From contig LUCM01000194.1 in assembly GCA_008360955.1 (NCBI GenBank), positions 62,001-126,000 of the forward strand: a stretch of 64,000 nucleotides of DNA. Reading direction: 5' to 3'. The notes beneath the pieces were generated by a model. It had not been told where the DNA came from and ran no database searches. It was given only the letters and a program-made list of their open reading frames with translations. Shown in pieces: positions 57,902-64,000 of the stretch (position 1 is the first letter of the stretch; the number at the start of each line of letters is the position of its first letter). Source of the stretch: Fasciolopsis buskii (Eukaryota; Platyhelminthes; Trematoda; Plagiorchiida; Fasciolidae). Position numbers and translations under genes: made by a program.

Positions 57902-58021
57902 ATCTTACCTTTGATTAAAGCCGAGGACATTACAAAACATCCGGCTAGACTTCAGTGGTTCAACATCAAGAAGGGTAATCGAGACGGTGGTGAACTGTTG
58001 GCTGCTGCTGAGCTACTCCTG
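57902..58021 (+). CDS. Ferlin exon 15: end of C2D
   Basis: This 120-nt exon (40 codons) is phase 0 at both ends, from TTCCTTCCACAG to CTG|GTAAGT. It reads ILPLIKAEDITKHPARLQWF, then NIKKGNRDGGELLAAAELLL. Ferlins have the same ending to C2D: a P....(L/W)(Q/W)(W/Y)(F/H) segment, then GD(L/V)L(A/V)(A/T)(F/A)ELL. The G-E-LLA-A-ELL word is diagnostic. Confidence 0.95.
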
Positions 58022-59095
58022 GTAAGTTCGCCTGTTATCCACGAGGATTATACTCATCGCGTTTCGCTCCTGCTTTCTTGCTTGTGGTCCAAATTGGTGG
58101 ATCAAAAGTTTCAGTCACGTTTCCAAACGAATGAATTCTGATCATCTCGGTCCGCGCCTATGAACGCAACTCATGCCTTGTTGAATGCTCACCATCGTTT
58201 GGACTTAGGTTATCCGGTCTCACGAATACAAGAATCGTCCATCCTGGGCAAATGCTCCTAGAAGATAGTCCAATATCCGTAGTTTATTCCGTGCCTTTTA
58301 CACGGTTACCGATACTAGCCGTATGCTCAAGAGCCGAGAAAACATTGGTGATCATACAAAGAACTCCCATGCTCAGCAGTTGACGCTACACAGGACTCTA
58401 GACCAGGCTGTTTTCACAAACAATGGGTATGTATTATCGACTTCGCTTATCAGATTTAATGCAGTTCCTAGGTCCTCTCACCGAATCCTGGTGTGAGCGA
58501 GGTCATCAAGGAAAGGTGCACAGAGTTCGTCCGGGGCTTTTAGTGGGACACAACAAGCAACTCCTTAGTTGATTAACTTCCACAAAGGTTCCCTTAATTA
58601 CATCTCCAGGATGAAGTTAGCAATAAATGGTTACTGAAGGACGGTGGTCATGACCGGCAGTGGCCAAGCGGATAAGGTAGGCCATGGCGTTTGGACGTGA
58701 AGGTCGCGGGTCCGAATCCTCCCACTGCCGATCAACTTCTCCATTTGGCAGCCCTATGCAGGCCGCGACCCCCTTCCTGAAAAGTGATGTGCATTGTTAT
58801 TTCATTAATAAAGGAAGTAAAAGATAAAAGATAAAACTGATGTCTAGACTGGTTGTGTCTGTCCTTTTTCAAACATGGTTTTGACGTATTAGCATCGTGG
58901 GCTATTATGCAATACTCTCAAAAGGTCTATTCGTGGTAATCAATGCGGTCTCTAACCCATTCAGTGTTGTATTTACGGACCAATTGTTTATTCAACGACA
59001 GGTTCGAGCATTGCTTCTACATGACAGCTAAAACAAGTAATTAATGGGATGCCCGTGATGACCATTTTCAAACGTTTGTTGATTCTCGTTCCCAG
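58022..59095. other. Ferlin intron 15, with one SINE
   Basis: Only the family-1 SINE at 58.7 kb is recognised. The 3' end (TTGATTCTCGTTCCCAG) is the acceptor of exon 16. Confidence 0.5.
58650..58840 (+). repeat. tRNA-derived SINE, family 1, copy 8
   Basis: The head TGACCGGCAGTGG, A box GGCCAAGCGGATAAGG, B box GCGGGTCCGAATCC, closing CCACTGCCGATCA and body CATTTGGCAGCCCTATGCAGG are present. So is the tail AAAGGAAGTAAAAGATAAAAG. The acceptor-like stem is GGCAGTG/CACTGCC, differing from copy 7 by one compensatory pair. Confidence 0.9.
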
Positions 59096-59522
59096 TTGGA
59101 CGGCCGTGATCCTCCGGCACCACCAAAACGTCGCGGTGATTTGTACGCGGTGCCGGACAATGTTCGTCCGATTCTTCGACGTAAAGGGATTGAAATTCTT
59201 TGCTGGGGAGTTCGTAATATGGCCAAATACCAACTGGCCAGTGTCAATTCTCCTTCTGTGGAATTTGAAATTAACGGCGTGGTACGCGAATCAAATGTTA
59301 TCAAGAGTTGCAAATCTCATCCCAACTTCAAAGACCCAATCTTGTTCTTGGATGTGATGCTTCCAGAAGAACCGGCCTACATGCCTCCCATGAATATATC
59401 CGTGCGCGATCACCGGGCGTTCGGTCAGAAACCACGTGTTGGAATCCACGTGCTCAAAGATATGGCTCCCTACCAGATAGAGCCGAGAACGACAAAGTTC
59501 GATCCCATTCTGAATATCCCAT
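59096..59522 (+). CDS. Ferlin exon 16: C2E domain
   Basis: This 427-nt exon runs from CTCGTTCCCAG to T|GTGAGT, phase 0 in and phase 1 out. It reads RGDLYAVPDNVRPILRR, GIEILCWGVRNMAKYQLASV, VVRESNVIKSCKSHPNF, FLDVMLPEEPAYMPPMNISV and DHRAFGQKPRVG. All are landmarks of ferlin C2E (IEILAWGLRNMK.(Y/F)Q(L/M)A, NPNF, LP(K/R)EELY.PP, D(H/N)RQFGR(K/R)PVVG). It is the last exon in the window. C2F, C2G and the C-terminal membrane anchor must lie beyond, across or after the satellite array. Confidence 0.97.
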
Positions 59523-60150
59523 GTGAGTGCACGTGTTCTCGAAGCTAGGTGGCGTAGTGTTCTTTTCACGTGAATCGTCCCTTAGCACTGTCCCCTAATT
59601 CATTAGTGAAAACCTTAAAAACTTTGTGCGGTAGTTCCATATGTTGTTTCTTGAATCAATAGCAAGGCTTATCGTCTTCCCTCCGAAATAAGACGTGGAC
59701 GCGGGAGGAACGATTGGGATTCAAACATCTTGGTCGCTAGGCTATTTTGACTGACTCTCAAGGGCTCGTCAATAATCAACTTTGTCCTTGTCCGTCACTG
59801 AATACATATTACCGGTCAGCTGATCGACTCGTACTTGATAACTATCCAAGGTTATCATGGATTTTACTGGCGAGTTAGGGCTTGATCCCGGATAATGTGA
59901 CATCAAGGAGAACCTTGGTTTCCGTTCTTGTTGCTCACTAGCCCGTCTGATTCAACTCGACGTTTACCTCTGAAGGCCTTTTCAAGCGGCCACAACGAGA
60001 CACATGTCTTCAGTACGCAGTTTCAAATGGCTAGCTGCTTGCTATAAACTCCGGCTGGTTTTCTTTACGACAAGGGAATTTTATCCAAGTCATAATGCGC
60101 GTCGGTATACTTACTTAATATACTTATGAAGAATACAAACTTTATAATAT
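59523..60150. other. Ferlin intron 16, before the satellite
   Basis: Unique-looking sequence with AT-rich stretches near 60110-60160. No exon that takes a phase-1 junction from exon 16 was found. Confidence 0.5.
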
Positions 60151-63100
60151 ATTATATTGTGATTTCTTCTGTGGACTCTTCGACGAAAGAGCGTTCCATG
60201 CAACACTCCTGTTCTAACAGATTCGAATTCGATGGTGAAGTAATATCATAATCAATTCGGGAGGTGTACAAGTAGATGGGGTGTTTGCACAAGAGAGCAA
60301 TCGGGTACGCATACCTGACGAGCGACAAACTAACCCTGAAACGGTCGTGTGCTCCGGGCTAATTTTGTTACGCATTCCAGCATATACTCTCTGATTATAT
60401 AATATATTACATACTGTATATCTGGGGATTCTGCCTCGTTCCTAAGGTAGTGGCTCAGCCCAACTGACAGAACGCAATTTATCAGACGAATCACAGTTGT
60501 GAGGTCACGTTCTTGATGGAGGGACTCTTCACGAAGAGCTCATTGCAGCGATTGTTGTACAGATTCGATGTCTGGTGAGAAATATCAATCAATTCGGCAA
60601 GTTACCAAGTATGTGGATGTTGGACAAGAGAGATCGGTACGGCATAACTGCAGAGCGGAACAAAACCGCGAACCGTCGGGTGCTCCCTGGTGCAAGATGT
60701 ATCTCATCGGATGCCAGTAACTACTTGCTTAGTTCTTTTGCATATATATTATATATACATATGATTATTCCGGGCTTCTCTCTCGTTTACCTATGTCTTG
60801 GCTCAGACCCAAACCTGAACAAACATTAATCAACCAATCAACATGTCGTTTCTTCTGTGCACTTCGATGAGACAGCTTCCATGCACACTCTCATGGCTAC
60901 CAGTTCGAATTCTGGTGAGAAATATCAATCAATTCGGAGTGTACAAGTATGTGGATGTTTGGACATACCACAGCAGTCGTGGTACGCCTATCGGCACAGC
61001 GACAATAACCGCCAAAACCCGGTCGTGTAGGCTCCCGGGCAATTTTTTGTTCACAGCATGCCGATAGATGTGCTGCTTCTTTGCATATTAATATATATAT
61101 TAATATCAATGCTATTCGGGGGATTCTCTCTAGTTCTATTGCCTTGGCTCAGGACAACTGACAAACCATTATCAAACCAGATCCACTTGACGTGTCTTCT
61201 GTTGCAACTCTTCGCAATTGAACAGCTTCCATGACACTCCCTTCATGCTACACATTCAGATTCTGGTGAGACATATCAATCAATTCGGAGTGTACAAGTA
61301 TGTGGATGATTTGGAACATAAACACACGCATCGGTAGCATACGGTGACGAGCGATACTAACGCCCCCGGTACGTGTGCTCCGAGGCAAATTTTGTTCACG
61401 CATCACGGATGACTACTTCCTGCTTCTTTGCAGTTATATTATATTACATAATGTAGTATTTCCGGGCATTCTTCCTGTTCCTATAGCTTAGCTCAGAGCC
61501 AACGGACAAACAATTATCAACCAAATCACACTTTGTCGTTTTCCTTCTGTTGCATTCTTCGAATGAACAGCGTCCTGCACATCTCATTGCTACAGCCATT
61601 AGATTTCTGGTGAAGAAATAATCACATCGAATTTCGGTAGTGGTACAAGTCATGTGGATTTTACAAACACAGCATCGGGGTACGCTATGATTTACGTGGC
61701 TACGAGGCGACAAGTTAACACGCCAAAACCAGGTGCCGTGTGCTCCCGGAGCTAATTTTGTATCAGCCGCATTCCCAGGATACTAACTTCTGATTCTTTG
61801 CAGGTATTACATTATAGTATTATATCCATTTGCAGTCATTCCGGGGCCATTTCCTCGATTCTATTGTTGGATCGACAATGAAAAATTAATCAACCAATCA
61901 CACTTGTCGCTTCTTCTGGGCAACTCTTCGGATGAACAGGCTTCCATGGCACTCCTCACTGCTACTACATTGATTTGTGGTGAGGAAATTATAATAATTC
62001 GAGTGTACAAGTTAATCGTGGATGTTGGGACAAACAGAGAGCATCGGTACGCATACGTGACAGCAGCGACAACTAACGCCAAACGGTCGTTTGTGTCCCG
62101 AGGAAAATTTTTGTTCAACGAACATCCAGATACGTATTCCTGCTTTCTATTGCACTAGCTAGATATATAGCGTATCTTATAAATATGCATATTCGGGCAT
62201 GTCTTCCTTCGTTCCGTAATGCTTGGCCTCAGACACAATGACCAAAACGTTATACCAAACCAATCGAGCAGCTTAGTCGTTTTCTGTGACTCATTCGATG
62301 AACAGCTTCAGGCACACTCCTCTGATCACTCATTCGAATTCTGGATGAGCAATATTTCATCAATTCTGGAAGGTACCACGTAATGTGAGTGTTCTGGACA
62401 ACAGAGCTCCGGGTAGCATAGCGTGCAGAAGCGACATACGCAAACCGTGCCGTGTGCTTCCGGGCAAAGATTTTGTTCACGCATCCAGATACGTTACTTC
62501 CTGCTTCTGTTGCTATCATATATAGTATACATATGCAGTATATTTCGGGGCTATTCTTCTCCTCGTTCTATTACTTGGCTCCCAGACCCAACCTGACAAA
62601 CCATTATAAGACCAATCACACTTGTCGTTTTCTGTGTACTCTTCGGATAACAGCTTCAATGCACACTTCACTATGCTCACAACATTCGAATTCTGGTGAG
62701 AATAATCAATCAATTCGGGAGATGTACAAGATGATTGATGTAATTGTGACCACAGATCGGGTACGCATTAGTTGACGACCGACAATTAACCGCTCAAGAC
62801 CTGTACGTGTGCTCCCGGGCAAATTGTTCAGCGCAGTCCAATACTTACTTCTGCTTCTTTGCACTATATATAGTATAATACAATATAGTTATTCCGGAAT
62901 GGCATTCTGCTCTTCGTTCTATGCTTGGTGGCTCAGACAAACTGGCAAAAAATTATAACCAATCACACTTTTTCGTTCTTCTGTGCACTCTTCGTGAAAC
63001 AGTTCATGCACAACTCCTCATGCTACACATTCGATGTCTTGGTGAGAAATAATCAATCAATTCGAAGTGATATCGATATATAGTGGATAGTTTAGGACAC

Positions 63101-64000
63101 ACAAGCTCGGGTACGCATACGTGAACGAGCGACAATACAGCCGCGAAACCGATAGTGTGTGCTGCCCGGCTAAATTTGGATTCACGCATCCAGATACTAC
63201 TTCCGTGTTGCTATATATTATAATATATACATACGAATTTCTGGGGCATTCTCTCCATCGTCCTTTGGCTTGGATCAGACCCCAACTGATAAACAATTTC
63301 AATCGAATCACACTTGTGATTACTTCGTGAACTCTTTCGATGAAGAGCTTCCATGCACACTTCTTATGCTACAGATTCGATTACTGGGAGAAATCATCAA
63401 TCAATTCAGGAGTTGTACAAGTATGTGGATGTTTGAAAACAGAGGCATCGGGTACGCTACGTGAGCGAGCGGCAATAACCGCGAAACCGTCGTGTAGTCC
63501 CGGGCAATTTTCGTCGCATCCAAGATACTACTCCTGCTTCTTGCTTATATATATATATATAGTACATATGATAGATTCAGGCGGGGGCAATTCTCTCCTC
63601 GATCACTTGCATTTGGCGCATAGACCAAACTGACAAATTATCAACAATCACACTTGTCGTTTTCGTTGACTCTTCGATGACCAGCTTCATGCACACTCCT
63701 CATGCAACACCCCCTCCAATTCGGATTCTGGGAGAATATCATCAATTTCGGCAGTGTACAAGTATGTGGATTGTGTTGGACACACACAGCTACGGGTACG
63801 CATATGTGGACGCAAGCGACAAGGATAACGCAACGGATCGTTGCTCCGGGGGCAAGATTTTGTTTCACGCATCAGCATAACTTACTTCCTGGCTTCTTCT
63901 GCATATATACCGTACTTATATTAATATGCATATGCCGGGGCATTCTCTCCTCGTTCCTATGCGTGGCTCAGACACTGAGAACAAAGTTATACCCATCACA
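60150..64000 (+). repeat. Tandem satellite array, about 345-bp unit, about 11 copies to window end
   Basis: The block ATTC(G)AATTCTGGTGAGAAA, then TCAATCAATTCGG, recurs at about 60228, 60573, 60913, 61263, 61605, 61976, 62342, 62693, 63035, 63385 and 63725 (spacing 340-371). Every unit has the order GTACAAGTATGTGGATG, GGTACGCATACGTGA, GAGCGACAATAACCGC, GTGCTCCCGGGCAAATTTTG, ACTACTTCCTGCTTCTTTGC and a variable TA run. ATTCTCTCCTCGTTCCTA, TTGGCTCAGACCCAACTGAC and AATCACACTTGTCG complete it. No open frame is conserved. The array probably extends beyond the window. Confidence 0.95.

Noticed and set aside
1..64000. CRISPR array, prokaryotic operon or phage system
   Set aside because: The window is clearly eukaryotic (spliced gene, SINEs, satellites). 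The only regular repeats are microsatellites and the 345-bp satellite, without spacers.

Overview
The window is eukaryotic DNA: intron-rich, repeat-dense, with GT..AG splice sites. The only gene I can reconstruct is a large one on the + strand encoding a type-I (DysF-containing) ferlin, i.e. a relative of dysferlin and myoferlin. The flatworm, probably trematode, assignment is an inference from the abundant tRNA-derived SINEs, degraded non-LTR retrotransposons, a Penelope-like repeat, large introns and possible microexons. No sequence search was possible.

Ferlin gene. Fourteen exons are well supported and two microexons are possible, running from about 10.1 kb to 59.5 kb. Junctions were placed by matching reading-frame phase across consensus splice sites and by comparing the translation with the known order of ferlin domains. 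In order they encode the end of the C2C domain, the conserved C2C-FerA linker, FerA, FerB, the nested DysF domains, C2D and C2E. This is roughly 960 codons, a bit under half of a typical ferlin. The N-terminus (C2A, C2B, FerI, most of C2C) and the C-terminus (C2F, C2G, transmembrane anchor) lie outside the window or were not recognised. The most notable point is a pair of homologous exons at 10130-10212 and 10903-10979. Both encode the same piece of C2C and share the same splice phases, which forbid joining them to each other in frame. They look like mutually exclusive alternative exons.

Repeats. Between exons lie about eight copies of a tRNA-like SINE (family 1) and four or five copies of a second tRNA-like family (family 2). 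There are two broken non-LTR reverse transcriptase remnants (31.2-31.8 kb and 37.3-38.5 kb), a dispersed repeat of about 310 bp present twice (13.8 and 56.2 kb) and a Penelope-type segment with a hammerhead-like core (56.16 kb). Numerous microsatellites include a 200-bp (CATA)n tract just upstream of a ferlin exon.

Right end. From about 60.15 kb to the window end is a head-to-tail satellite array with a period of about 340-370 bp, in about 11 units. A single related unit lies in inverted orientation at 38.5 kb. The array copies differ largely by scattered single-base gains and losses, which suggests unpolished long-read sequence.

Other coding-like stretches. A 176-codon ORF antisense to the ferlin gene (53.06-53.59 kb) has protein-like composition but no family I can name. 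Weaker coding-like stretches are at 39.6-40.3 kb and 22.5-22.8 kb. I see no ferlin exon or other convincing gene in the first 10 kb.
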